Assembly (NCBI GenBank): GCA_030635805.1
Contig: DAOVYC010000054.1
Location: 1-5,390 of the forward strand
DNA from: a bacterium
GTDB taxonomy: Bacteria > Patescibacteriota > Gracilibacteria > JAUYGZ01 > DAOVYC01
Length of the DNA: 5,390 nt
Reading direction: 5' to 3'
Both the position numbers and the translations under genes were made by a program. This document shows, one piece after another, positions 1 to 5,168 of the stretch; position 1 is the stretch's first letter, and the number at the start of each line of letters is the position of its first letter. The notes below the pieces were generated by a model. The model saw only the letters and a program-made list of their open reading frames with translations. It was not told the origin of the DNA and ran no database searches.

Positions 1-711
1 AACACCGGCAGAATCACCTGCCGACACAGAGGTGGAGGGTCAAACAGACAATACCGTCTGGTAGACTTTAAACGAGTTGACAAGCTAAATATTCCTGCTA
101 AAGTTACGGCCGTTGAATATGATCCAAACCGCACTTCTTATATTATATTGGCGCAGTACAGAGATGGTGAAAAAAGATACCATCTCGCGCCGGAAGGAGT
201 GAAGGTGGGCGACGAAATCGTAACGGCTGAAAAAGCCAAGGTTAAGCCCGGAAACAGGATGATGCTCAAAAACATTCCTGTTGGTTTTGAAATTTTTAAT
301 ATTCAGATTGACCCCAATCGAGGCGGTCAGATGGTCAGAACAGCGGGGAGTAGTGCCAAACTCATGTCTGTTGATGGAGATTATGCTCAAGTTCAGCTTC
401 CTTCCAAGGAGATCAGACTATTTCAATTGAATTGTTACGCAACAGTTGGAAAAGTTTCCAACTCGGAACATGCTTTAGTTAAAATAGGAAAAGCGGGACG
501 AAAGAGACACATGGGGAAAAGACCGCAAGTAAGAGGTAAAGTTATGAATCCATGTGATCATCCACATGGTGGTGGAGAGGGAGGTTGTCCTATCGGACTA
601 AAACATCCCAAAACCCCGTGGGGAATGCCGGCACTTGGATACAAAACCAGAAAAAAGAAGAAGACTTCAGGTAAATTCATCTACAGAACCCGCAAAGGCA
701 AACTAATCTAG
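1..711 (+). CDS. rplB: 50S ribosomal protein L2 (uL2), 5'-truncated by window edge
   Basis: L2 binds 23S rRNA near the peptidyl-transferase centre and is needed for subunit association. The open frame enters from the window edge at base 1 and ends at TAG 709-711, giving 236 residues. By comparison with the roughly 273-residue E. coli protein, about 45 N-terminal residues are missing. The visible part opens with the NTGRIT..RHRGGG segment of the N-terminal domain, continues through RLVDFKR and EYDPNR, then the SH3-like domain (KPGNRM, NIPVG). The hallmark DHPHGGGEG, with the functionally important histidine, lies at 556-582, followed by the bacterial tail [17 protein letters not shown]. Differences from common sequences are GGGS where GGGH is usual, and cysteines in TCRH, NPCDH and GGCPIG. 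An internal TTG at 148 is not the start, because homologous protein continues upstream. The stop is followed in frame by a second stop (TAG TAA). rpsS follows after 30 bases. Confidence 0.98.
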   Translation, partial: NTGRITCRHRGGGSNRQYRLVDFKRVDKLNIPAKVTAVEYDPNRTSYIILAQYRDGEKRYHLAPEGVKVGDEIVTAEKAKVKPGNRMMLKNIPVGFEIFNIQIDPNRGGQMVRTAGSSAKLMSVDGDYAQVQLPSKEIRLFQLNCYATVGKVSNSEHALVKIGKAGRKRHMGKRPQVRGKVMNPCDHPHGGGEGGCPIGLKHPKTPWGMPALGYKTRKKKKTSGKFIYRTRKGKLI

Positions 712-718
712 TAAACTA

Positions 719-739
719 CTACAACCTAAAACCTACCCC
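719..739 (+). repeat. Three tandem heptads, CTAAAAC family, rplB-rpsS spacer
   Basis: Three contiguous 7-base units (719-725, 726-732, 733-739) follow consensus CTAMAAC, the last degenerating to CTACCCC. The tract ends two bases before the rpsS start codon and takes the place where a Shine-Dalgarno sequence would be expected. The 12-base word acctaaaaccta at 724-735 recurs exactly at 4741-4752 in the rpsN-rpsH spacer. The periodicity is seen directly; any function is unknown. Confidence 0.75.
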
Positions 740-741
740 CA

Positions 742-1026
742 ATGTCAAGATCATCAAAAAAAGGACCGTACGTAGACCCGAAACTTATTAAAAAAATTCA
801 AGCTATGCCACCGGGGCAAAGAAGAGTTATCAAAACCTGGGCCAGAAATTCAGATATTTCTCCGGAGTTCGTGGGTCACACTTTCGGTGTCCACAACGGG
901 CAGAAATTTATACCGGTATTTATTTCAGAAAATATGGTAGGTCACAAGCTCGGCGAATTCGCCCCCACCAGAATGTTCAGAGGTCATGGTGGCCAACTCG
1001 CCAAAAAAACAACAGAAGTCAAATAA
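742..1026 (+). CDS. rpsS: 30S ribosomal protein S19 (uS19)
   Basis: S19 sits in the head of the small subunit, pairs with S13 and contacts the A-site side of the 30S head and the intersubunit bridges. The 94-residue product is the normal size (about 92). It starts with the family signature [12 protein letters not shown], has [12 protein letters not shown] near residues 50-61 and the diagnostic [13 protein letters not shown] at about 65-77, then FRGHGG and a short basic tail. The ATG at 742 gives the expected N-terminus with no extension. The 30 bases upstream contain no purine-rich Shine-Dalgarno element; they end in a C run and CTAAAAC-type heptads. It sits between rplB and rplV, as in nearly all bacteria. 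Confidence 0.98.
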   Translation: MSRSSKKGPYVDPKLIKKIQAMPPGQRRVIKTWARNSDISPEFVGHTFGVHNGQKFIPVFISENMVGHKLGEFAPTRMFRGHGGQLAKKTTEVK

Positions 1027-1033
1027 ACAACAG

Positions 1034-1061
1034 ATACTAATTAATAGTTAATAGACAAGAT
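1034..1061 (+). repeat. Heptad tract, TTAATAG type, rpsS-rplV spacer
   Basis: Two exact TTAATAG units lie back to back at 1041-1047 and 1048-1054. A decayed unit (ATACTAA) flanks them on the left, and ACAAGAT on the right keeps the 7-base phase only weakly. The word taatagttaa (1042-1051) is also found at 3908-3917 and 5149-5158. The tract supplies TAA TAG in frame with rpsS at 1042-1047, downstream of its stop. It ends two bases before the rplV start. Confidence 0.65.
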
Positions 1062-1063
1062 AA

Positions 1064-1486
1064 ATGAAGGCAATTCTAAATCAAATTCGAGTTTCACCGT
1101 TAAAAGCACAGCTTGTTGCCGCCTTAGTCCGTAACAAAAGTGTAGTGGAGGCACAGGAAATACTTAAATTCACTCCAAAAAATGCCGCGAAAGTTCTTCT
1201 TAAAGTAATAAATTCAGCGGCACACAATGCGGAAAATAATTTCAATCAAAAAATAGAAGACCTGACAATAAAAGAAATTCATATTGGAAAAGGAATCGTT
1301 TACAAAAGATACAGGCCGGTCTCCAGAGGTCGATCCCATCCTATTCTAAAGAAAACAAGTAACATCACTGTTGAAGTCGGTGTCAGCACAGAATCTAAGC
1401 CTACAGAAGCCCCAAAGAAGACAGAAGTTAAAAAAGAAGAGGTTAAAAAAGAAGAGGTTAAAACAGAAGCCAAAACAAAAAAGTAA
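1064..1486 (+). CDS. rplV: 50S ribosomal protein L22 (uL22) with Lys/Glu-rich C-terminal tail
   Basis: L22 contacts all domains of 23S rRNA, and its long beta-hairpin lines the nascent-peptide exit tunnel. Residues 1-107 form a complete L22 core: IRVSPLKAQLVAALVR near the N-terminus (family pattern RxSPxKxxLVAxLxR), INSAAHNAENN in the middle, and the hairpin and C-terminal strand YKRYRPVSRGRSHPILKKTSNITVEV at about residues 80-105 in family position. The N-terminus is shorter than in E. coli by several residues. Residues 108-140 are an extra hydrophilic tail of lysine, glutamate, threonine and proline, including two copies of VKKEE and a decayed third. Such a tail would lie on the solvent side near the tunnel exit (inference). 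The ATG at 1064 has no Shine-Dalgarno upstream. Total length is 140 residues against about 110 for the usual protein. Confidence 0.97.
   Translation: MKAILNQIRVSPLKAQLVAALVRNKSVVEAQEILKFTPKNAAKVLLKVINSAAHNAENNFNQKIEDLTIKEIHIGKGIVYKRYRPVSRGRSHPILKKTSNITVEVGVSTESKPTEAPKKTEVKKEEVKKEEVKTEAKTKK
1427..1471 (+). repeat. 15-bp in-frame tandem repeat in the rplV tail
   Basis: The unit gttaaaaaagaagag is exact at 1427-1441 and 1442-1456; a third unit at 1457-1471 differs at a few positions. It is in phase with rplV and encodes VKKEE, VKKEE and VKTEA. A multiple of three bases allows copy-number change without frameshift, so the tail length may vary between related genomes (inference). Confidence 0.85.
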
Positions 1487-1492
1487 TTTACC

Positions 1493-1527
1493 CTACAAGC
1501 TACTAGCCACAAGCTAACAATCTAAAC
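1493..1527 (+). repeat. Heptad tract, CTACAAG type, rplV-rpsC spacer
   Basis: Three clear units follow consensus CTACAAG (1493-1499 exact, 1500-1506 CTACTAG, 1507-1513 CCACAAG). Two weaker units follow at 1514-1520 and 1521-1527. The tract fills most of the 42-base spacer and ends one base before the rpsC start. No purine-rich ribosome binding site is present. Confidence 0.72.
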
Positions 1528-1528
1528 A

Positions 1529-2242
1529 ATGGGTCAGAAAGTAAATCCAAAATCGATGAGAATCCAGATCAATACTACATGGGATAGTAGCTGGTACGCA
1601 GATAAAAGAAATTACGCAAAATATCTCCATAGAGACATTGAACTCAGAGACGAACTCAATAAAAGACTTCGAAACGCCGGAATCGAAAAGGTGGAAATCC
1701 AGAGGTCAAACAAGAAGGTGGTTGTAAATGTACACACTTCAAAACCGGGAGTAATTATCGGGAAGCAAGGAGAGAGCATCGATAAATTAAGAGAAAAATT
1801 GCAAAAAAGATTTCACGATCAATTCGAAATTAATATTCTGGAAATAAAAAAACCGGATATCAGCGCAAAAATTATTGGTCAAAATATTGCTCAACAAATT
1901 GAAAAACGTATTTCATACCGAAGAGCCGCCAAACAAGCCATTCAAAGAGCCATAGATGCCGGCGCGAAAGGTATCAAGATCCAACTTGCCGGAAGGCTGA
2001 ATGGCGTGGAAATCGCTCGATCAGAATTTTACAAAGACGGGAATATTCCACTGCATACCTTCAGGGCGGATATCGACTATGCGCGAGTCAGAGCGGAAAC
2101 AACCTACGGGACTATCGGCATCAAAATCTGGGTTTACAAGGGGAATATATACAAAAAGATGTCCGAAATGGTTCGCGGCGAAACAGGCATAGGAGGATCC
2201 AAAGACTCAAAACCGGAATCAGAATTCCCTAATAAGCAATAG
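1529..2242 (+). CDS. rpsC: 30S ribosomal protein S3 (uS3)
   Basis: S3 lies at the mRNA entry channel of the 30S head. The 237-residue product (E. coli 233) starts with the canonical MGQKVNP, followed by WDSSWYADKRNYAKYLHRD. The type II KH domain carries its GxxG loop as GKQG at residues 78-81 in VIIGKQGESIDKLR. The C-terminal domain has YRRAAKQAIQRA at about 130-141, with Arg131, Arg132 and Lys135 at the positions linked to the mRNA-unwinding activity of E. coli S3. GAKGIKIQLAGRLNGVEIARSE follows at about 145-166, then HTFRADIDYA and TTYGTIGIKIWVYKG. The last 20 residues are a polar, probably disordered tail. Stop is TAG. Only three bases separate it from rplP, so translational coupling of the two is likely. 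There is no Shine-Dalgarno before its ATG. Confidence 0.98.
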   Translation: MGQKVNPKSMRIQINTTWDSSWYADKRNYAKYLHRDIELRDELNKRLRNAGIEKVEIQRSNKKVVVNVHTSKPGVIIGKQGESIDKLREKLQKRFHDQFEINILEIKKPDISAKIIGQNIAQQIEKRISYRRAAKQAIQRAIDAGAKGIKIQLAGRLNGVEIARSEFYKDGNIPLHTFRADIDYARVRAETTYGTIGIKIWVYKGNIYKKMSEMVRGETGIGGSKDSKPESEFPNKQ

Positions 2243-2245
2243 AAA

Positions 2246-2665
2246 ATGCTCACACCAAAGAAGCAAAAATACAGGAAAGTACACAGAAACAGAGGTTCTC
2301 TAAAAGGAATGGCAACGAAAGGTAATCGTGTTACTTTCGGTCAATACGGGCTTAAGGCAACGGAAAGAGGTGAAATCAACTCTCGTCAAATAGAGGCGGC
2401 ACGTCGAGCAATGACCCGCTATATCAAAAGAGGAGGAAAAATCTGGATCAGAGTTTTCCCTCACAAGCCTATCACTCAGAAAGCCGCGGAAGTGCCAATG
2501 GGATCAGGAAAAGGAAATGTGGAATATTACGTAGCATGTGTAAAACCGGGAACAATTATTTTTGAAGTCGATGGTATTGAGCAAGAAAAATCCAAAGAAG
2601 CCATGAGAAGAGCATCACAAAAACTTCCCATAAAATGCAAATTTACCTTTAAAACCCGTAGTTAA
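2246..2665 (+). CDS. rplP: 50S ribosomal protein L16 (uL16)
   Basis: L16 binds near the A-site tRNA elbow and helps organise the peptidyl-transferase region late in 50S assembly. The product is 139 residues (E. coli 136). It begins [14 protein letters not shown], has FGQYGLKA at about 31-38, the signature [31 protein letters not shown] at about 47-77, the functional loop [13 protein letters not shown] at about 85-97, and LPIKCKF near the end. The residue aligned with E. coli Arg81, which is hydroxylated there, is proline here (VPMGSGKG). The start lies three bases after the rpsC stop and has no Shine-Dalgarno, so ribosomes finishing rpsC probably supply initiation. Confidence 0.98.
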   Translation: MLTPKKQKYRKVHRNRGSLKGMATKGNRVTFGQYGLKATERGEINSRQIEAARRAMTRYIKRGGKIWIRVFPHKPITQKAAEVPMGSGKGNVEYYVACVKPGTIIFEVDGIEQEKSKEAMRRASQKLPIKCKFTFKTRS

Positions 2666-2676
2666 CATCAATCCTC

Positions 2677-2886
2677 ATGAAAACAGCCAAAGAACTTCAC
2701 GGAATGACCGACATGGAAATAAAAGAAGAGCTTAAAAAAGCGGGACGCTTGCTCATGGAAATGAGAATGGGGATTACTCAAAGTCAGCTCAAAAAGGTAA
2801 GTGATCTTAAACTCAACAAAAAATACATTGCCCGAATGAAAACCTTGCTAAACGAGCGAACCAAAAAACAAGCGAAGAACTCATAA
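2677..2886 (+). CDS. rpmC: 50S ribosomal protein L29 (uL29)
   Basis: L29 is a small helical-hairpin protein at the exit-tunnel rim, next to L23 and the docking site for trigger factor and SRP. The 69-residue product is of normal length. It begins MKTAKELHGMTDMEIKEELKKAGRLL, matching the family's first helix (KxxELRxxSxEEL), and ends with the second helix IARMKTLLNER, matching the family's IARxKTxLxER pattern. The tail is lysine-rich. The 11-base spacer after rplP contains no heptads and no Shine-Dalgarno. Its position between rplP and rpsQ is canonical and supports the call for this weakly conserved family. Confidence 0.96.
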   Translation: MKTAKELHGMTDMEIKEELKKAGRLLMEMRMGITQSQLKKVSDLKLNKKYIARMKTLLNERTKKQAKNS

Positions 2887-2888
2887 CC

Positions 2889-2930
2889 CCCCTTCCTCTT
2901 TTCCCTTTTTACTTTTCCCTTTTGCCTTTC
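2889..2930 (+). repeat. Six tandem pyrimidine heptads, CCCTTTT type, rpmC-rpsQ spacer
   Basis: Six contiguous 7-base units cover 2889-2930 with consensus YCCTTTT; CCCTTTT is exact at 2903-2909 and 2917-2923. From 2887 to 2931 the + strand is all C or T except A at 2911 and G at 2924. This is the longest spacer in the window (50 bases) and the only pyrimidine heptad. It ends six bases before the rpsQ start. An extended pyrimidine tract in mRNA is a plausible landing site for ribosomal protein S1, which favours single-stranded U/C-rich RNA (inference). It has no dyad symmetry, so it is not a terminator. Confidence 0.85.
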
Positions 2931-2936
2931 TAAATC

Positions 2937-3164
2937 ATGCATACAAAAACAGGAATAGTCACATCAACCAAATCAGATAAAACAGTGGTAGTCACTGTGC
3001 ATAGATATGTTCGACACCCAAAATATCTGAAGCGTTACAGAATTTCCAAAAAATTTCACGCTCACGATGAAGATTCCAAATGTAAAGAAGGGGATACGGT
3101 AATTATTGAAGAAACCAGACCCCTAAGCAAACTCAAGCACTGGAAAGTAATCGAAATCAAATAA
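2937..3164 (+). CDS. rpsQ: 30S ribosomal protein S17 (uS17)
   Basis: S17 is a primary 16S rRNA binder of the 30S body with an OB fold. The product is 75 residues, slightly shorter than the usual 80-90. It starts directly in the first beta strand ([19 protein letters not shown]). [23 protein letters not shown] follows, with the diagnostic HxHDE at residues 41-45, then [21 protein letters not shown] at about 49-69. An in-frame TAA at 2931-2933 rules out a start further upstream, so ATG 2937 is the start. Upstream is the pyrimidine heptad tract rather than a Shine-Dalgarno. Confidence 0.97.
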   Translation: MHTKTGIVTSTKSDKTVVVTVHRYVRHPKYLKRYRISKKFHAHDEDSKCKEGDTVIIEETRPLSKLKHWKVIEIK

Positions 3165-3181
3165 TTTAAAAATTAGTCTCA

Positions 3182-3550
3182 ATGATCCAAGCCCAATCAA
3201 TGCTAAAAGTCGCAGATAACACAGGTGCAAAAATTGTACAATGCATCAAGGTGCTTGGTGGATCCAAGAGGCGCTATGCCAGAATCGGAGATGTCATCGT
3301 TGTTGCCGTTAAATCAGCCGCGCCACGCGGCACGGTAAGAAGACACAGCATAGAAAAAGCGGTTGTCGTTCGTCAAAGAAAAGAGACCGGAAGAAAAGAC
3401 GGATCTTACATCCGTTTCGATGAGAACGCCGTGGTTATCATAAGCGAAGATAAAGTCCCGAAGGGAACACGTGTTTTCGGACCGGTAGCCAGAGAACTTC
3501 GAGACAAGGGATTTCAAAAAATCGTTTCTCTCGCCCCGGAAGTACTATAA
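3182..3550 (+). CDS. rplN: 50S ribosomal protein L14 (uL14)
   Basis: L14 is a beta-barrel protein at the subunit interface that contacts 16S rRNA helix 14 and is the docking site of the silencing factor RsfS. The 122-residue product has the standard length. It opens with [17 protein letters not shown], the family signature, then [19 protein letters not shown], the [13 protein letters not shown] block at about 73-85, and [28 protein letters not shown] at the C-terminus. No unusual substitution was noticed. The 17-base spacer from rpsQ is AT-rich, has no heptad periodicity and no Shine-Dalgarno. It ends a few bases before a decayed two-unit heptad. Confidence 0.98.
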   Translation: MIQAQSMLKVADNTGAKIVQCIKVLGGSKRRYARIGDVIVVAVKSAAPRGTVRRHSIEKAVVVRQRKETGRKDGSYIRFDENAVVIISEDKVPKGTRVFGPVARELRDKGFQKIVSLAPEVL

Positions 3551-3556
3551 TTAATG

Positions 3557-3570
3557 TTTTAAGTTTCAAG
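3557..3570 (+). repeat. Two heptads, TTTYAAG type, rplN-rplX spacer
   Basis: TTTTAAG at 3557-3563 and TTTCAAG at 3564-3570 match at six of seven bases. Two copies alone would be weak evidence. The tract is listed because every other spacer of similar or greater length in the window carries heptads. It ends four bases before the rplX start. An in-frame TAA for rplN lies at 3560-3562. Confidence 0.45.
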
Positions 3571-3574
3571 ACTC

Positions 3575-3910
3575 ATGAAAATCAAACAGGGTGACAAAGT
3601 AATAGTTATAGCAGGAAAAAATAAGGGTAAAACCGGAACGGTTAATCGTGTTCTGAAAAAATCGGGAAAAGTTATCGTAGATAAAATAAATATAGTTACC
3701 AAGCACATCAAGAAAACAGCCCAATCACCCGGTGATCGTATCAAAGTAGAAAGAGCTATCGATATCTCCAACGTAATGCTCATCTGTCCTCAATCAAACA
3801 AAAGAACCCGTGTTGGGTACAAAATACTGGAGACAGGCAAGAAGGTTCGATTCTGCAAGACAAGCGACTATATTATCGATCAAAAAGCTCAAACTAAAGC
3901 CAAGAAATAA
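3575..3910 (+). CDS. rplX: 50S ribosomal protein L24 (uL24)
   Basis: L24 is one of the assembly initiators of the 50S subunit and binds the 5' end of 23S rRNA near the tunnel exit. The 111-residue product (E. coli 104) carries the KOW motif at about residues 4-35 (KQGDKVIVIAGKNKGKTG, then KSGKVIV). The conserved NIVTKHIKKT follows at about 39-48, then the C-terminal part with SNVMLICP and TRVGYKILETGKKVRFCKTSDYIID. A lysine-rich tail closes the protein. The start is ATG 3575 with no Shine-Dalgarno. The stop TAA is followed immediately by an in-frame TAG, which is also the first base triplet of the next heptad tract. Confidence 0.97.
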   Translation: MKIKQGDKVIVIAGKNKGKTGTVNRVLKKSGKVIVDKINIVTKHIKKTAQSPGDRIKVERAIDISNVMLICPQSNKRTRVGYKILETGKKVRFCKTSDYIIDQKAQTKAKK

Positions 3911-3952
3911 TAGTTAATAAATAATAATTAATAAATAATAAGTAATAGTTCC
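3911..3952 (+). repeat. Six tandem AT-rich heptads, TARNTAA type, rplX-rplE spacer
   Basis: Six contiguous 7-base units (3911-3952) follow consensus TARNTAA: TAAATAA is exact at 3918-3924 and 3932-3938, with TAATTAA at 3925-3931 and TAAGTAA at 3939-3945, and the last unit decays to TAGTTCC. The tract begins directly at the rplX stop codon and ends five bases before the rplE start. Seven is not a multiple of three, so the repeated TAA and TAG trinucleotides fall in all three forward frames. The word taatagttaa at 3908-3917 is shared with two other spacers. Confidence 0.88.
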
Positions 3953-3957
3953 TACCA

Positions 3958-4497
3958 ATGCCCACAATAAAAGAAAAATTCGAAAAAGATACCGTGCCAA
4001 AGCTGATGAAAGAGCTTGGAATCAAAAACAGGATGGCCGTACCACGCCTAAAACGCGTGCATATCAACGTTGGGATCGGCACCAGAATAAAGAATTCCAA
4101 AGATTACAGCGATATCGAAGCTAATATCAGTATGATCTCCGGTCAAAAACCGATATTAAAATTAGCAAAAAAAGCTATTTCCAATTTCAAATTAAGAGAA
4201 GGAATGCCAAATGGTATCACCGTAACGCTTCGAGGAGAGAGAATGTACGATTTTATTAATCGTCTGGCAAACGTTACCTTTCCCCGCGTGCGTGACTTTC
4301 GAGGCATTTCCGATAAATCTTTCGACGGAAAAGGAAATTACTCCATAGGACTGAAAGATTGCAGTGTTTTTGCAGAGATCAACCCGGATGACATTGAACA
4401 TATCCACGGATTACAAATTACCATAGTCACTACAACAGAAGACAACGAACTGGCAAAGAAACTTTTATCAACTTTTAATTTTCCATTTAAGAAATAG
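3958..4497 (+). CDS. rplE: 50S ribosomal protein L5 (uL5)
   Basis: L5 binds 5S rRNA, forms the central protuberance with L18 and 5S rRNA, and contacts P-site tRNA. The product is 179 residues, the standard length. It opens with [37 protein letters not shown]. The core signature [25 protein letters not shown] spans about residues 62-86, then [15 protein letters not shown] at about 89-103, and [26 protein letters not shown] at about 109-134, all diagnostic. It ends in the usual FPFKK. Stop is TAG, four bases before rpsN. In E. coli, S8 represses the spc operon at the rplE start; no comparable helix is evident by eye around this start, which follows an AT-rich heptad tract. Confidence 0.98.
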   Translation: MPTIKEKFEKDTVPKLMKELGIKNRMAVPRLKRVHINVGIGTRIKNSKDYSDIEANISMISGQKPILKLAKKAISNFKLREGMPNGITVTLRGERMYDFINRLANVTFPRVRDFRGISDKSFDGKGNYSIGLKDCSVFAEINPDDIEHIHGLQITIVTTTEDNELAKKLLSTFNFPFKK

Positions 4498-4501
4498 CAT
4501 T

Positions 4502-4726
4502 ATGGCCAAAACATCACTTGTAACCAAAGCGGAAAAAAGAAAGAGAGCATACCTTCACGCCTTACAAGAAGGACGAAAACCGAAACATCCAACACGTGTT
4601 TATAACAGATGTAAAAGATGCGGACGACCGCATGGATATATGCGCAAATTTGATATGTGTCGTATCTGTGTTCGAGAACTTGCCTCCAAAGGAGAAATTA
4701 TGGGGCTTCGCAAAAGTAGCTGGTAA
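4502..4726 (+). CDS. rpsN: 30S ribosomal protein S14, zinc-binding type (uS14), N-terminally extended
   Basis: S14 is a late-assembling protein of the 30S head, next to S3, S10 and S19. The four zinc-ligand cysteines are present at residues 37, 40, 53 and 56 (CKRC and CRIC; bases 4610-4669), so this is the zinc-dependent (C+) form. [10 protein letters not shown] lies between the pairs and [11 protein letters not shown] closes the protein, both characteristic. The protein is 74 residues against about 61 for the usual zinc type. The extra 13 or so residues lie between the N-terminal [10 protein letters not shown] and the first cysteine, in a basic stretch with [12 protein letters not shown]. 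This is still shorter than the roughly 101-residue zinc-free form. The MAKTSL start matches the family, so the extra residues are internal rather than a misplaced start. The ATG lies four bases after the rplE stop with no Shine-Dalgarno, suggesting coupling. Confidence 0.97.
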   Translation: MAKTSLVTKAEKRKRAYLHALQEGRKPKHPTRVYNRCKRCGRPHGYMRKFDMCRICVRELASKGEIMGLRKSSW

Positions 4727-4728
4727 TA

Positions 4729-4756
4729 CTAAAACCTAATACCTAAAACCTAGATT
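4729..4756 (+). repeat. Four tandem heptads, CTAAAAC type, rpsN-rpsH spacer
   Basis: Four contiguous 7-base units cover 4729-4756. CTAAAAC is exact at 4729-4735 and 4743-4749, with CTAATAC between them and a decayed CTAGATT directly abutting the rpsH start. This is the same family as the rplB-rpsS spacer 4 kb upstream, with an identical 12-base word at 4741-4752 and 724-735. Nearly the whole 30-base spacer is repeat. It includes TAA at 4730-4732, in frame two codons after the rpsN stop. Confidence 0.85.
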
Positions 4757-5137
4757 ATGCACACCGACCCTATAGCAGACATGCTAACAAGAATCCGGAA
4801 CGCTTCCATGGCAAAGCTTGAAAAAACTCAAATACCTTACTCAAAGGTAAAGGAAAAACTTGCCGAAGTAATGAAATTAAACAACTATATTTCAGATATT
4901 GAAATAGTTGGAGAAGGAATCAAAAAAATGCTTGTTGTAAAATTACCGCAAGACAAAAGCATCAATCTTAAACGCCTATCTAAACCGGGGCAAAGAATCT
5001 ATAGAAAAGCAAAAGAGCTTTATCCCTTCAAAAGAGGATACGGGATACGTATCATTACAACTTGCCAGGGAGTAATGACGGAAAAAGAAGCCATGAACAA
5101 AAAACTCGGTGGCGAACTGATCTGCGAAATCTACTAA
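4757..5137 (+). CDS. rpsH: 30S ribosomal protein S8 (uS8)
   Basis: S8 is a primary binder of the central domain of 16S rRNA and, in E. coli, the translational repressor of the spc operon. The 126-residue product (E. coli 130) starts with DPIADMLTRIRNA, the N-terminal signature, within a few residues of the ATG. The middle contains IPYSKVKEKLAEVMK and YISDIEIV; the C-terminal RNA-binding domain contains RLSKPGQRIYRKAKEL at about 73-88, GYGIRIITTCQGVMTEKEA at about 94-112 and LGGELICEIY at the end. The usual STS triplet before xGVMT is TTC here (residues 101-103), a mild substitution in a conserved rRNA-contacting loop. No Shine-Dalgarno; heptads run right up to the ATG. Confidence 0.98.
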   Translation: MHTDPIADMLTRIRNASMAKLEKTQIPYSKVKEKLAEVMKLNNYISDIEIVGEGIKKMLVVKLPQDKSINLKRLSKPGQRIYRKAKELYPFKRGYGIRIITTCQGVMTEKEAMNKKLGGELICEIY

Positions 5138-5140
5138 CAG

Positions 5141-5168
5141 CTAATAAATAATAGTTAATAATTAATAA
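5141..5168 (+). repeat. Four tandem AT-rich heptads, TTAATAA type, rpsH-rplF spacer
   Basis: Four contiguous units cover 5141-5168. TTAATAA is exact at 5155-5161 and 5162-5168; CTAATAA and ATAATAG precede them. The tract ends three bases before the rplF start. The word taatagttaa at 5149-5158 is shared with the spacers before rplV and rplE. The six bases before the start codon, taaatc, are the same as those before rpsQ. Confidence 0.83.

Noticed and set aside
85..390. Minus-strand open frame inside rplB
   Set aside because: It overlaps a fully conserved L2 coding region, resembles no known protein and is a shadow frame; the same applies to minus-strand frames at 1300-1512, 3314-3517, 3559-3783, 3894-4100 and 4192-4407.
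148..711. TTG at 148 as an rplB start
   Set aside because: The same frame is open to base 1 and encodes conserved upstream L2 sequence (RHRGGG, RLVDFKR), so the gene is cut by the window edge.
719..739. CTAAAAC heptads resemble plant telomere repeats (CCCTAAA)
   Set aside because: Only three or four degenerate copies lie between bacterial genes; nothing suggests a chromosome end.
2001..2192. Plus-strand open frame of 63 codons within rpsC
   Set aside because: It lies in another frame of the conserved S3 C-terminal domain and has no independent support.
2889..2930. Periodic tract considered as a CRISPR array or terminator
   Set aside because: Units are seven bases without spacers, so not CRISPR; the pyrimidine-only tract cannot form a hairpin, so not a rho-independent terminator.
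3911..3957. TAATAAT-like words that resemble -10 promoter boxes
   Set aside because: They arise from the heptad repeat itself, recur every seven bases, and have no suitably spaced TTGACA-like -35 element; the position is inside a tightly packed operon.
3905..4000. S8-type translational operator at the rplE start, as in E. coli
   Set aside because: No helix resembling the S8-binding site of 16S rRNA could be seen by eye; the region is an AT-rich heptad tract with little stable pairing.
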